Shown piece by piece: positions 1 through 12,199 of a stretch of DNA of 64,000 bases. The position numbers were made by a program, and so were the translations under genes. This stretch comes from Lycium barbarum (taxonomy: Eukaryota; Streptophyta; Magnoliopsida; Solanales; Solanaceae). The stretch is from positions 95,625,777 through 95,689,776 of the forward strand of contig NC_083338.1 in NCBI RefSeq assembly GCF_019175385.1. The letters are read 5' to 3'. The notes under the pieces were generated by a model. The model saw only the letters and a program-made list of their open reading frames with translations. It was not told the origin of the DNA and made no database searches. The stretch's first letter is position 1; every line of letters begins with the position of its first letter.

Positions 1-712
1 TACATACATGAGCACGATTATCATTGAGAGCATGCATATTATGCGTCCACAGAGGCGTTGTCAGTCATACAGATTTATGCAGATACATACAGATACTAGT
101 TCATATAATTATATGCAGATAGTCATTTCAGCTTATGAGTTCAGATTTTATTCACGATTCTTATATATACATATTGTTTTTATGTCTTACATACTCAGTA
201 CATTATCCGTACTGACTCCCCATTGCTCAGGGTGCTGCGTTCATGCCCGCAGGTTCAGGTAGACATACAGGTGGTCCATCTTAGTAAGACCTCTATCCAA
301 CGGTGGTTAGTGCGCTCCATTTGATCCGGAGCTGCTGTCTATTTTGGTATGCTATTCTTTTGAGATGTATATGTATATGGGTATGACAGGGCCCTGTCCC
401 ATCCTTTCTACAGCTTTTATCCCGGTAGAGGTCTGTAGACAGTTATATGTATTTGTCAGATGATGTAGCCTTGTCGGCTTCTATTCTTTTGCGTGTAGTA
501 TATATGTAGCGGCCTGGTTGGCTTGCACTGTTCTTTCAGCTTGTATATGTATATACAGATCGTATAGAGTTTATGATGCCACCCCCTTCCATGGGGCAGT
601 ATGAGATCAGTTTAGGTCATTTATGGGCCCTTGATGTTCAGATATGTGTATAAGGGTGTTTGGTCACTAGAGGTCAGACACTCATCACGACTCATCGGTT
701 TGGGTCGGGACA
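1..712 (+). mobile_element. Gypsy-type LTR, 3' portion (5' part outside window)
   Basis: This is the last 0.7 kb of an LTR that begins left of the window. It shares ordered blocks with the solo LTR at 61138-63462: the CAGTAC hairpin, a run ending TTTGATCCGGAGCTGC, a CAGGGCCCTGTCCC block, a repeated CCTTGTCGGCTT motif, and a terminus GGGTCGGGACA that corresponds to GGGTCGTGACA elsewhere. No primer-binding site follows, so it is a 3' LTR or a solo LTR. There is no coding capacity. The right edge at 712 rests on the terminal CA; the duplication cannot be tested because the left end is absent. Confidence 0.75.
196..214 (+). other. CAGTAC hairpin, LTR fragment 1-712
   Basis: CAGTAC, 7-nt loop ATTATCC, GTACTG, then AC. 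It lies about 500 bp before the LTR end. It is one of eight copies of the same stem in this window. Confidence 0.7.
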
Positions 713-823
713 ATAGATTTGGTTGGTTAAATGCTTAACCAATTGATCTAATCAATATCCAGATTACTGTACATGTTACGGTTCGCTTTTACGTAGGTTA
801 AAGCATAAAAGTTACTACAAGGT
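713..823. other. Unassigned spacer between LTR and element E1
   Basis: It contains an imperfect palindrome, GGTTAAATGCTTAACC (near 724-739), a motif partly echoed at 5995-6010 beyond element E1. It may belong to E1's 5' end or to the insertion site; I cannot decide. Confidence 0.3.
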
Positions 824-3328
824 TGTTGGTGCTCTAATTGGATTTTAGTCATTTTTAGAGTCGCCACCTAATTTATTAAACGAAAACTAGGAAAATAGGG
901 TAAAATATTTTTCAAGCAAGAGAGAAATCTTTTGGAACCAAAGTTCGAGGTAAGGGTTCTTGTGATCCCCTAGGAAAGGTTTTACGCACCCTATTATTAA
1001 AGATCCATAGAATACGGTTGACCTATGAGCTTCGATGTGTGAATAATATATTATTTGCTTAAAAGTGTTTAGTTTTCCGCAAAAATGTCATTCATTCATA
1101 TCATAAACCCGAGAAACATTTTGCAAAAAAGTCCCCCTTAAAAAGGGGGTTTTGGGTTTCAAAAATCCATATAGGTGTTCAACTCACTTCATTTCCGGAC
1201 CAAGACACACTTGGGATTTCTCCCAAGTAAAGTCACTACTGTTTTGGTCCTAATGATATGAGTCTAGTTCCTATAGGTTTTAATTACATATATACAAGAA
1301 CATATGGAGTATATCTCCTATTTTTGTAATATATGAGAGTATAGTAGGAAAGTGGAAAGAATCTTATTAAGTCCACTTTTAGTCCTATTAAAGCTCAATA
1401 GGTCAAACATAGTCCATACCAAAGCCATCTCATTCTCAAACCTATCCAAATATATGTCCTCTTGCCTTTATCCTTTTAGGTTGGGCTTATGTCCCAAAAT
1501 ACTTTGAAATTTTTTGTAAGAAAATTAGGTCCCAATTCAATCTTATAATGTTTCAACTTAAAAGAGATTTTGAATTTTATTTATGTTACAAGAATTAGTC
1601 CAAATTTGTAAACAATTTTCTCTTCCGATTTAATTGAGTCCAAGATGGTCCTTTTGATATCAAAGTGGGCTTGAGGCCCAAAATAGTATTCGTCACATTC
1701 CAAGATATTAGAAGGGGCGGGAGGCCAAAAAATGTCACTTATCCTCATTTTCTTCTTCTAAATTATTTTGGCTCAACCATACGTCCAAACAAGTTTTAGT
1801 CTTCAAGGAATCTTGTAGTTAGTCCGATTTCATGCATGTATTAGAGAAATAGGTGAGTTTTGAAAACGGTTTTGGCGACTTCCTAATAATACTAGCGTAT
1901 TTTCTAAATTCCAAGAATATAAAGGATTTCAATATTCATACATTGTTATACATACAATATATACAAGTAATATGTATAAAAGAAAGTAAGGGACGAGATT
2001 TTAAGACTGATGGGCCTACATAAGCCCCCACTGACCATTTTCACCCATGGTTGGCCTTCAATATATTAGCTTCCCTTTATATAATCATGCGGACTCGATC
2101 AAGAGAATTGGGCCTCAGGCCCAACTTGGTAAAAAAAAAAAGAGCGCCCAGGTAGTATCCCATGCAAAGAAAAGGGGAAAAGGAGATTTGGGGTTAGAAC
2201 ATACCCAACTTATACGCAATTAAACAGAAACTAAATACACAAGTATCCAAACGTACATATACTAAATAGATCTAATTCAGATACATACTTCAACTTATTT
2301 GGATGAGAAATGAACACTATTCAAAGCCTAAGGATACGCAGGCACAAGCCCATAATTCAAATAGTTTCAAACAAATTATACCAAGGCCTGATGGTTCAAA
2401 TTAGACTCAAACCCATAAGGTTCACGTGTGGAAAAACTGATTGGATCAGAAAAGCCCATTATGCCATGTTTCAAGCTTATTTTAAGAGAAATTCGAGTGA
2501 TATAGATTGTATACAACTCTATGTATATCGAAATGCATACTGGATTTGTATATTCTATGTATATCCATTGTATATAGCTGATATTTAGTTCAAAACACAA
2601 ACAAAGGTAAAGGGGAGGGATATACATAGTTCAATATTTCTATCTAAAGTCATCTTTATTCAAACAAGAGCATGCAAGGACAAATAAATCACTTTAACAT
2701 TATAAGTTTTAACAGAACAGGCCAACAGGACACAAGCAATTCAACCTCAACTCTTTACCCCCTATTTTCAATCCTTCAAAGTCCATACACATTTATATCC
2801 TACTTATTAAAACAGGTTCAAATGACTACTCAGTTTGGCTAGATGTCAAAGTAGTGACAAGAGGGTTCATGTCCTGTCTTCGAAGTCAACTTACTATTAA
2901 AAACCCATAAAAAACAACATAGGACACAGGCAGTAGCAATTGATGTGTTTGACATTTAGGAGCATAGAGGACAAACCAGGGGAAATAAGACATAAACCAT
3001 GATGTTGTTTACTGAACCCTTAATTTGTAAACATAAGAGACTTAACTGACTTCAAGAAAAATTACTTCAAATGTTTTTAGGCTTGTTCACCTAATCAGTT
3101 AACTAAACTTCATATTATCAAGGGTGGGATCCGCCCATTATGATAGTTACCATAGTGAACCAGTGATCAAATAGTGCCAAATAGGACTCAAAATTACACA
3201 AGACACTTACACATATACAAAACAAGAACAATCTTTCTTTAAAAATCTGAGTAACTAATATAAGTGTATAGATAGTTTATGAAGATAGACAAGACCTCCT
3301 AGATGAGATCAAGAATCTAAATGCCCCT

Positions 3329-3351
3329 CCCCCCCCCCCCCCCCCCCCCCC
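3329..3351 (+). repeat. Poly-C tract (23 C)
   Basis: An uninterrupted run of 23 C, preceded by CCCCT, in an AT-rich setting inside E1. Such a run can form i-motif or G-quadruplex structure and is also a frequent place for assembly length error. Confidence 0.9.
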
Positions 3352-4250
3352 ACCTTCCCTCGCCTTTTTTTAGACAGGAAAGCACAGATATAAGAATCAA
3401 GAGAACCAGGCTGACTCAGTTGAACTAGTATACTTACTTTAACCATGTTTAGACAAAGTGTGGAGGGAAAAGTAGACCATGGGCTATAGCCTAAACTCAG
3501 TGTTCATTTAAAAAATTTTTGACAAAAAAAAGGTTTAAACCACAAAAAGGAGAAACAACTTTGGCACATGATGGCAAACTCATAGTTTCTAAGGGTGATC
3601 TAAAATACAAACGCCAAAAAGTTTGGTTAAAATACCATACTACAACCCTTTTTTAGAAAAAACTGGAACGCTTCTCAAGTGTACAGGCTTCAACAAGCAT
3701 AGATAGGCATCTATTATCTAATACCAGATCATTAGCTCATATTCAAAAACCATTCTTGATATACGATTGCATTATCTTAATCACTTATGTTCAAAATGAC
3801 TTATGAACTACCAATCAAACCATATGACTATGTCTGAATATCAAACCAAAAGCAAACTATCACAGGATAACCAATCTAGACTAAACATGAGCCAAACAAT
3901 GCACAACAGTTATTGACTACAAAGAACAACAAAGGAACCAAACTTGATTTGTAAGAAAATTTAACACTGGCCAAGAACCAACTAAACTATACCATAAGAA
4001 TAGATCACACAATCATTCTAAGCCAAGGACAAGAACTACACTTATTCAAAATGACCATAAGCCAAACACTAATGCTAAGCGATCTCAAATTTAGCCAAGA
4101 TACTACCAAGTGAGCAGAGATCAATACTAAACTACTCTAACATATGCATAGTAGAAGAAGTATAAATTAACTGATACTACTTTAAACTAAGCTAAACTAC
4201 CACCTAATCATATAAATCCACTAAATTAAATAGAAAGGATAAAAAATTAC

Positions 4251-4487
4251 CTTTTGCTTGAGCAGCCAAGTCGAGGTTGGAATTAGAGATTCTCCTTGCT
4301 CCTAAATCGCCTCAGCCACACACAATAGAAAAACAAACTTTTTAGACTAAATGGAAAAATTAAAGGTTTCTAAGCAAAAATGTCAAAACCCTAGGTATTT
4401 TAATTTTTTAATGTGCAAGTGATATTTTCAATTGCTCTCCTTTCAAATGGTAGAATTGGGGTTCTTTATATAGAACCCCTAATTCTC
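4251..4487 (-). promoter_or_regulatory. Putative minus-strand promoter, leader and splice donor in E1
   Basis: Read on the minus strand, a TATA box (TTCTATATAAAG, 4463-4472) sits in the loop of a strong inverted repeat (AGAATTGGGGTTCT near 4452-4465, with its complement ending at 4487). About 215 nt downstream there is a good plant splice donor, CAAAAG|GTAATTTTTT, at 4251/4250. More than 3 kb of AT-rich sequence follows, as a long intron would. E2 has the same order of signals. The sequence motifs are direct; transcription is inference. Confidence 0.35.
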
Positions 4488-5900
4488 AAAACCTTGATTT
4501 GTGACCGATGTGGGAGTATAGCAATTTTTGAAATTGCTTCGCTCCTAACCACATCCTACAGTTAGATTTCAGACATATAAGCAAACTAATGGCCAGATTT
4601 TGGCCTAAGCATAGTCAATCTGCGAGGTTCTTCAAGAACCAATAGGAATCGCGGATTCAAATCACAATACAACAAAAACAATTAAGAGAAAGCAATATAT
4701 GACCGTTGAAAAATGCAACAAAAGTATACAAGAGGGGCAACCTCACCTCTTTGGTAATTCAACAGTGGCGTTTGGTAAGAGCGAGGGTAGAACATTAATT
4801 GTTCTACCCAAAACGGACGAGCAATCTCCGAAACAAGCCATAGTACACTGTTCCGATGCCATATTTGGAAACAAATGACGTATGAGAGAGGAAGAGAGCA
4901 AGGGAAAGGAAACCCTTTTTTTTATGCGTAAAGGGTCATTTGGTTTGCCGAAGGAACAAAAGGGGGAGTATTACCCCTTTAAGACTTGGTTTAGGCCGGG
5001 TCGTGGTCCTTATTGGACCACGCCTAGCCAGTTTTAAAGAGATAGAAAAATGGGGCCTTCATATATATGTATATACACGTAATATACATGTATACTCACG
5101 TATATCCGTGTATATATGTGTATATGCATGAGAACCTGACACTTAAACTGACCACAATTAAGAAAAGATCAATTAATTTAACCCCTTAATCATGGTCAAC
5201 TTAAGATTAATTAACCAAATAAACAACTAATAAGCATAGTTAATTATGCAAATAGACTCAAATTGCAAACATAGCCTTAATGGACCTTAATCCATGGGAT
5301 AAGTCATCTCAATTAGTTGCCACACCTGACCCAATTGACCAACTAAAACCAATTTTGCAATAATGGCCCTGATTGACTTAAACCATTGAATTTGGCTATT
5401 TCAATTAAGACCAGACTATCAATTGATTAATTCAATCATAGCCACTATTAGCCATGCAGGAAACAATTTATGGAATTTGACCAAAATTAAACAATTAATT
5501 AATTATGATTAATTCTAATAAATTGTCCAAATGCATATGCAAAATTTTAAGAGTTGAGGGTATATGATTAATTTATTCAATTAATCAGATTTCTTGAATT
5601 AAACAGAGTAAAATGTTTGTTAATTGATTTCTGATAATTTCCACAACAAAATAAACAATTGTTTTAAACTGTTTCCTTGATTAAATTTAGCAAATATATC
5701 ATAATTGTTGAAAATTAATTTTCAAATGATTTATAACATTATAGTAATTATTTTACCAAATGAGAATGGTAAAATATTATCTGAATAATTGTTATAAAAT
5801 AATTTTGACTTCTAAAAAATACATATTTCAATCCGTTTAACACTCAAGGACTCTGGGTAATTAAAATAAATTATGGGAGGTCAAAAATTAGGTATCAACA

Positions 5901-6720
5901 GTACAGCCATAATATTTCATAAAGGCCTCTAAAAAAACAGAGTCACCTACCAAGGAGCAACTCCATAGTGATCGGTATGCCTAAGTAACTGATTGGTTAA
6001 GCATTTAATAATGCAACTCGAATGCTGGCATAGGTAAATTTGTTGGTTTATATTTATAACCGTGATCCCACAACTATTAACATCTTTAATTAATCTAGTT
6101 TATAAAATATATGTGCTCAATGTTGCTTTTAAGCTTACGTTTGTGAATGTAATTTTTTTAAAATTAAAAAACAAAACAAATAGATTTATATTTTTTTACT
6201 ATATACATATAGTAAATGAGTGTTTATTTTAGATTAATGATATCTCTCTATATATAGATATTTTACCTAAGTTATGTATATACATATATAGTATATAACT
6301 ATGTAAAGAGTGTATGCACGTTTTGATAGCCTTAACATATATAGGTAGTAATGTTTTCTTTGTCTTATGCATATGGAAGAGTTAAAAAACACTGATACCA
6401 AAGAAACTGAAAGGAAAAAGAAGCTTCTGTCAGTAGGTAAACCCAAAAACAAAAAAAAAAAAAAAAAAGAGATTTGAGGCATGGTGATGGTACTACTCCA
6501 TCAATGTACTCCCTCACCCATCTTGTACTTTACCACTTCACTAATGTATCTATGAAATTCAAAGATGTATCATATCTTTTCATGGTAATAAAAGGACTAG
6601 AAGTGCAATGTAAGAAGTAAGAGGAAGTAATTTTTTACTCTTCTTAGCCTAAGTATTCATCCATACCATCACCTTTTTTTGTTCTTTTCTTTCTCCTCTT
6701 TCTACTTTTAACCCACCGTT
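5901..6720. other. AT-rich spacer
   Basis: No gene is visible. It holds AT-rich sequence, a TATATA-rich stretch around 6250-6290 and an 18-A run at 6451-6468. The last bases, CCCTC, are the left target-site duplication of the copia element. Confidence 0.6.
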
Positions 6721-6725
6721 CCCTC

Positions 6726-7041
6726 TGTTGGACCTCATAACAAGAATGATCTGAAGGCCCAATTGACAGAAAGCCCAAGTTGATATTAGCCCACCTTCTT
6801 TTATTTAAATTGTACTACTTTGTTTTATTTAAAGAGTTCAGGGTACTGATGTGTACTACTAATTAGTTAGTGGACTTAGCTATAAGTATACCTTGTACAA
6901 CTTCTAGAAAGAACAATTAGTCATTTTCTCTTTTCAGTTTTTCAATGAAATGAACCCAGATCTTTACCAAAATTCTCTCTCTATATTTTCTCTCAATGTC
7001 ACTGCTTTCCTTCCGCATTTCTTCATTTTTATCTGTTGACA
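6726..7041 (+). repeat. Copia 5' LTR
   Basis: It starts TGTTGGACCTCATAAC and ends ATCTGTTGACA. A TATA-like TATAAGTATA is at 6881-6890, probably the promoter. It differs from the 3' LTR at scattered sites, for example near 6750, 6781, 6897 and 6945. Confidence 0.95.
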
Positions 7042-7056
7042 TGGCATCAGAGCGGT
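7042..7056 (+). other. Copia primer-binding site
   Basis: TGGCATCAGAGC directly follows the 5' LTR and matches the 3' end complement of initiator tRNA-Met (TGGTATCAGAGC) with one difference. Confidence 0.9.
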
Positions 7057-7434
7057 GAAATCCTGCTTATTCACATATTTTCTGTTAGAACGAACCTAGT
7101 TTCATATATTTTCGCTCAAAATTTGTTTCATTTTTTTTTTTTGAGTTTTTGGATCGATCTGTTGGAATTCGAATTGTTCTTGAGAACCGTGGTGTTTTGT
7201 GTATAAATTTAATGTTTTTTAGGTGGTATTTGCCTTCGAGTTCACTGGAGTTTCACCGGGGCTAGGGTTTCATTTTTTGTCGAGGCTAGGGTTTGCAGTT
7301 CGACATTATCGCAATTTTAGAGTTTTGAAATAGAGTTTTCCCTAAGTGTTTCAAAGGAAATCTGGTATATTCGTTCCTTATTCTCCTCTATATACTGTAT
7401 TTTTCTTGCTTATTAGATTGACTCTATTTTGACT

Positions 7435-8500
7435 ATGGGAACCAACGCAACTATTGGTACCGGTAACACAAACGTCAACACTTACACCCCTGATTCCTCG
7501 AGTCCCCTATATCTTCTATCTTCTGATGTACCTGGAATATATATTGTACCTGTAGCATTTTCGGGGACTGGGTTTGGGGGTTGGAGGAGAAACATGGTAG
7601 TTTCCCTCTCTGCTAGAAATAAAATTGCCTTTATTGATGGGAGTTATCCTCAACTTGTGAGAATGCACCAGAACTTAGACAGTGGAACAGGTGCAATCAT
7701 TTGGTTATTTCGTGGATAACTAGTTCCCTCTCTCCTGAAATAGCTGAAAGTGTACAGTACTCCGAGACTGCAGAAAGCATGTGGTCACAATTGAACAAAC
7801 GATATGGGAGTGTAAATGGGACTAGGGTGTTTGAACTGAAGAAGGACATTGCTTTCATTATTTAGGGTTGTTTAGCCATTGCTTCATATTTTAATAAGCT
7901 CAAGAAGCTTTGGGATGAGTTAAGCTTCATGCGTACCAAAAATGCAACTAGGTGTTCTTGTGCAGCTAAAGATGCTCTTCTCCAGAAAGAAGAAGAAAAC
8001 AAAATCTATCAGTTCCTCATGGGACTCAATGAGTAATATATAGGGGGCATGGGTAACCTTCTCATGATGAATCCACTTATTTCCTTAGATTCTACTTATA
8101 GTATCCTTCTACAAGATGAGAAACAAAGGCATGTTGTGCCCCCTGCGCAGTTTATCCCTGAGTCAGCTTTCTTTAATGCAAGATTTACCCCTTCAAATCA
8201 AAAATTCACTCAAAGAATCAATCCATACCTAACGATCAAAGTTCAAAGTCTAACCTAGTGTGCAAGTACTGTAAGAAGACTGGCCACACCATTGATCAAT
8301 GTTACAAAATTCATGGATTTCCTCCCCATTTCAAGTTTACCAAAGGAACCAAAGCTGCTGTAACTGTGGAGGTGCAATCCCATAATAACCTTGACCAACC
8401 TAGCACCTCTGAACAGGCTCATGTTTTGAATAAGAAGCAATACAATCAATTGATCACAATGCTTCCACAGACTCAGTTCTCAGACTCTCAAGAATCTCTT
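7435..8500 (+). pseudogene. Copia gag remnant with CCHC zinc knuckle
   Basis: Gag forms the virus-like particle and binds element RNA. The reading frame opens with ATG at 7435 (MGTNATIG). It shows the copia gag pattern FxGWRRNM and, after a frameshift near 7690, an SLSPEIA / MWSQLNKRYGS stretch typical of UBN2-type gag. Stops interrupt at about 7863 and 8035. A zinc knuckle CKYCKKTGHTIDQC is intact near 8261-8302. It cannot give a full-length protein. Confidence 0.85.
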
Positions 8501-8505
8501 GTCTT

Positions 8506-8900
8506 ATGGCATTTGCCAATTTTGCTAGTATACTTGCTGGTTTTGAAAATAAAGATGATGAATCTGGTGCTTGTATGTTAGTTAGCATGTCTGATTGTGT
8601 GTGGATCATAGATTCTGGGGCCACAGATCATATGACTTACAACAAGAACCTTCTCTTGGACATTAAACCTTTAATCATTCTTTACTTAGTAAACTTACCT
8701 AATGGATATAAAGTTAAGGTGACTTTTACTGGGTCCTTACAGTTTCATTCATTCACCTTACACAATGTCCTAAACCTTCCCTCATTTCATTATAATCTGA
8801 TCTCTGTTCATAGATTAGTGCATCAATTAGATTGCATTGTCCAGTTCCAGTTTACTAATTATAGTTGTCTTCTACAGGCCCCTTCAATGAAGAGGCCACT
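8506..8900 (+). pseudogene. Copia aspartic protease region
   Basis: The motif WIIDSGATDHM (about 8602-8634) is the copia retropepsin active site DSGA, with the usual hydrophobic lead-in. The frame from 8506 runs 313 codons into the integrase N-terminus, the longest undamaged block of this element. In intact relatives the protease cleaves the Gag-Pol polyprotein. Confidence 0.85.
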
Positions 8901-9109
8901 GGAAGTTAGTAAGCCAACTGATAGACTCTACAAACTTCATCAGTCTTCACCTGATTCATCAACCATCTCTACTAGCCCTACTCCCACTGTTTCTGGAAAT
9001 GTTGTTAGTTCTGCATTTGTTTCTTTTAATGCTGATTGTTGTTCTTCTGCTGCTCCATTACCTTCTATCATTTCAACTTCTGATGTAAATAATTCATCAT
9101 CTAATAAAA

Positions 9110-10200
9110 TGGAGATTTTATGGCATAACAGATTAGGTCATATACCATTTGCTAGAATTAAGAATATTTCTTGCATACCCTATAATTTTCCTTCTAAGCA
9201 ATCTTTTATCTGTTCTATTTGTCCCATGGCTAGACAGCCTAGACTTTCCTTTTCTGAAAGTTCCAATAAAAATACATCACATTTTCAACTTGTTCATGTT
9301 GACTCTTGGGTTCCATACAACACCCCAACATATGGGGGTTGCAAGTACTTTCTTACCATTGCTGATGACTTCACTAGAGCTACTTGGACCCACCTTATGG
9401 GATCCAAAAGCAAGGCTTTTCTACTTTTAAAAGCTTTTTTTCCCTAGTTAAAACACAATTTTATGCATCAGTTAAATCCGTTAGGAGTGACAATGCACCT
9501 GAACTAGGTTCCAGCATTTCAAATAGAGCCAATTTTTCCTTGACAATGGCATTATCCACCATACTTCTTATCCCCACACACCTCAACAAAATGGTGTCAT
9601 AGAAAGAAAATATATTTATCTCTTAGAAACCTCCAGGGCACTACTTTTGCAATCCAAACTGCCCCTTAGGTTCTGGGGTGACTGCCTACTCACAGCTACC
9701 TATCTCATCAATTGATTTCCATCTTCTTTGCTTCATAACAAATCCCCTTATGAACTCCTCTATGGGACTGCCCCTTCTTTTTATTTTCTTAGGACTTTTG
9801 GCTACATATGTTTTAATACTATTACCAAGCTTCAAAGGCATAAGTTCCAGCCTAGGGCAGATCTTTGTGTCTTCATTGGGTACCCTTTAGGTAAGAAAGG
9901 TTATAAGCTGTATAACTTGAATACTAAACTCAATTTTGTCTCACGAGATGTTGTTTTTCATGAATCAATCTTTCCCTTTGCCCAATTCCTCAACTCTTCT
10001 CCATCGGTCCCTCTTCCTATTTTTCATGACACTGATTCTTCTATATCTCTTTCCTCTAGTTCCCCTGACACTAACCTCTCTCCTCCATCTCCACCTTCTT
10101 CTCCCCTACCTTTTGCTTCTCCTCAACCCCTGTCATCTATTTCTTCTATTCCTCCTCCAAGGAGGTCTTCTAGAGCCCATCACCTTCCTTCTCATCTTTA
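9110..10200 (+). pseudogene. Copia integrase remnant
   Basis: The HHCC zinc-binding start is visible (LWHNRLGHIPF near 9120, with CSICPMAR near 9212-9235). The DDE core keeps the first Asp (HVDSW), the second (VRSDNAPE) and the Glu (NGVIERKY), but a frameshift near 9445, another near 9590 and further breaks separate them. The C-terminal GKKGYKLYNL region follows at about 9890. The tail is proline/serine rich, as is common between copia integrase and RT. Confidence 0.85.
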
Positions 10201-10383
10201 ACCTTATGTTTGTCAACTTCCCCCATCCATAGGTGGTTCCAATTCTAGTTCCACTTGTTTTCAGACACTTGCTGCCCCTACTGCTGTAGAACCTACTTCT
10301 TACAAACAGGCTGCATCAATTCCTGCTTGGCAAGAAGCCATGAAAAGGAATTTGATGCCCTTGCGGCTAACTAGACCTGGTCT

Positions 10384-11335
10384 GTGGTTGATTTTCCTCC
10401 AGGAAAGAAACCTATAGGATGTAAATGGGTGTATAAGGTCAAGTATAGGGCTGATGGGTCCATAGAAAGGTATAAAGCTTGGCTAGTTAGCAAGGGTGAT
10501 ACTCAGGTAGAGGGGGTGGATTTTAATGAGACCTTTTCACCTGTCATCAAATTTTCCACTGTTAAGTGTCTAGTATCAGTGGCAGTCAAGAAACATTGGT
10601 CATTATTTCAGTTAGATGTCAATAACGCCTTTCTCCATGGTGATTTGGAGGAAGAAGTGTACATGAAACTGCCTTCTGGTCTTGATATCACTTCCTCAAC
10701 TGTTTCCTCCAGTCCAGTTTGCCTTCTACAAAAATCCCTCTATGGTCTCAGGCAAGCTTCCAGACAATGGTATGAGAAACTCTCTCAAGCTTTGTGTTCT
10801 AGAGGTTACTCTCACTCTATGAATGATTATTCCTTGTTCATCAGACAGAACTTCTCTTCCGTTGTTTTGTTGGTTGTGTACGTTGATGATATTATATTAA
10901 CAGGTGATGATTTGGCTGAAATCTCCAGTCTCAAGCTGTTTCTGGACCAGCAGTTCAAAATTAAGGATTTAGGGGTGCTTAATTACTTCTTAGGCATTGA
11001 GGTGGCTTATTTTGCTACTGGTCTCATCCTCCATCAAAGAAAATTCATTTAGGATCTTCTTCAGGATTTCAATTGTGATGCTGTTACTCCTGTCACTTGT
11101 CCCTTGGATTTAAATATCAAGTTCCAGGCTGGTGTAAGGGATTTTTTGCCTGCTCCTGAATCCTATCGAAGTTTGGTTGGCAAATTAAATTTCTTAACTT
11201 ATACTAGGCCTGATTTGTGCTTCGCTATCCAGTACTTGAGTCAATTTCTCCAAACCCCTCGCACTACTCATATGTCGGCTGCTCTCCGATACTTAGATAC
11301 CTCAAAAGCACTTCTCATTTGGTGTTTATTTCAGT
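10384..11335 (+). pseudogene. Copia reverse transcriptase remnant
   Basis: The RVT_2 family pattern is clear: [15 protein letters not shown], then [29 protein letters not shown], and the catalytic [11 protein letters not shown] intact near 10879. A stop at 11050, just after the RT core, and a frame change near 11330 break it. The RT core therefore looks better preserved than gag or integrase. Confidence 0.9.
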
Positions 11336-11860
11336 AACTCGTCTGATATTTCAGTTTCTGCCTACTGCGACAGCGATTGGGCTGCTTGCCCGGACACACG
11401 CAGGTCGGTTTCTGGTTTTTGTGTGTTTCTATGTGATTCCTTGGTTAGTTGGAAGGCTAAGAAACAGCATGTGGTGTCCCTTTTCTCTGCTGAGCCAGAG
11501 TACATAGCCCTTAGTAAAGTGGTGGCTGAGTTGTCTTGGACTGTTCGCCTTTTGTCTGATTTTGGGGTCCCTGTTTCTCATGCTATTCCTGTTGTTTGTG
11601 ACAATATGGCAGCTATTCACATTGCTCATAATCTTGTATTCCATGAATTTACCAAGCATATCGAGGTCGACTGCCATTTTATTCGTACCAAGCTCCAAGA
11701 TGGACTCATCTCCCTTCATCATGTGTCGACCACTGCTCAGTTAGCTGATATATTCACCAAGCCACTCACTAGGCTCCTTCATCATGCTATTTTGCCCAAG
11801 TTGGGTGTTCTTTCACCCTCCAACTTGAGGGGGGTGTTGGACCTCATAACAAGAATGATT
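11335..11860 (+). pseudogene. Copia RNase H remnant
   Basis: After a frameshift the RNase H domain continues (YCDSDWAACPDT, SWKAKKQHVVSLFSAEPEY, DNMAAIHIAHN, HIEVDCHFIR, LADIFTKPL), the usual C-terminus of plant copia Pol. The last residues run to just before the polypurine tract. Confidence 0.88.
11824..11834 (+). other. Copia polypurine tract
   Basis: TTGAGGGGGG-type purine run directly before TGTTGG of the 3' LTR; it is the expected primer for plus-strand DNA synthesis. Confidence 0.85.
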
Positions 11861-12149
11861 CGGCGGCCCAATTGACAGAAAGCCCAAGTTAACATTAGCC
11901 CACCTTCTTTTATTTAAATTGTACTACTTTGTTTTATTTAAAGAGTTCAGGGTACTGATGTGTACTACTAATTAGTTAGTGGACTTAGCTATAAGTATAC
12001 CTTGTATAGCTTATAGAAAGAACGATTAGTCATTTTCTCTTTTCAGTTTTTCAATGAAATTAACCCAGATCTTTACCAAAATTCTCTCTCTAAATTTTCT
12101 CTCAATCTCACTACTTTCCTTCCGCATTCTTCAATTTTATCTGTTGACA
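11835..12149 (+). repeat. Copia 3' LTR
   Basis: It is collinear with 6726-7041 from TGTTGG to TTGACA and followed by the CCCTC duplication. Differences from the 5' LTR are scattered substitutions plus small indels near the end. Confidence 0.95.
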
Positions 12150-12199
12150 CCCTCACTAAATGATAAACAATTATACTTTCAAAAAAGATTATTGGGATG

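Larger units (their letters stand above)
824..5900. mobile_element. Large non-coding repeat element E1 (Mutator-like?)
   Basis: The right end reads CTAATTTTTGACC...-type sequence in reverse and terminates ATTAGGTATCAACA. The left end starts TGTTGGTGCTCTAATT. Read inward, the two ends resemble each other (GTTGGTGCTCTAATT against GTTGATACCTAATT), suggesting terminal inverted repeats. The first 200 bp match E2 at 27970-28180, including TAGAGTCGCCACCTAATTT and AGAATACGGTTGACCTA. The interior is AT-rich with no convincing ORF. A minus-strand TATA, leader and splice donor lie at 4251-4487. No clean target-site duplication is visible, so the left end may be incomplete. An unusual LTR-derived or LARD-like element is an alternative. 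Confidence 0.5.
6726..12149 (+). mobile_element. Ty1/copia LTR retrotransposon, complete structure, decayed genes
   Basis: The 5,424-bp element is bounded by LTRs of 316 and 315 bp (TGTTGG...TTGACA) and flanked by a perfect 5-bp duplication CCCTC (6721-6725 and 12150-12154). The order is LTR, primer-binding site, gag, protease, integrase, RT, RNase H, polypurine tract, LTR; integrase before RT defines copia. Sampled LTR differences suggest roughly 95% identity, so the insertion is not recent. Stops and frameshifts throughout make it non-autonomous. Length, small LTRs and tRNA-Met priming would suit an Ale-like lineage, but I cannot confirm the lineage without a tree. Confidence 0.95.

Noticed and set aside
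8..262. 84-codon ORF at the left edge
   Set aside because: It lies within a gypsy-type LTR and crosses the conserved hairpin; there is no protein family.
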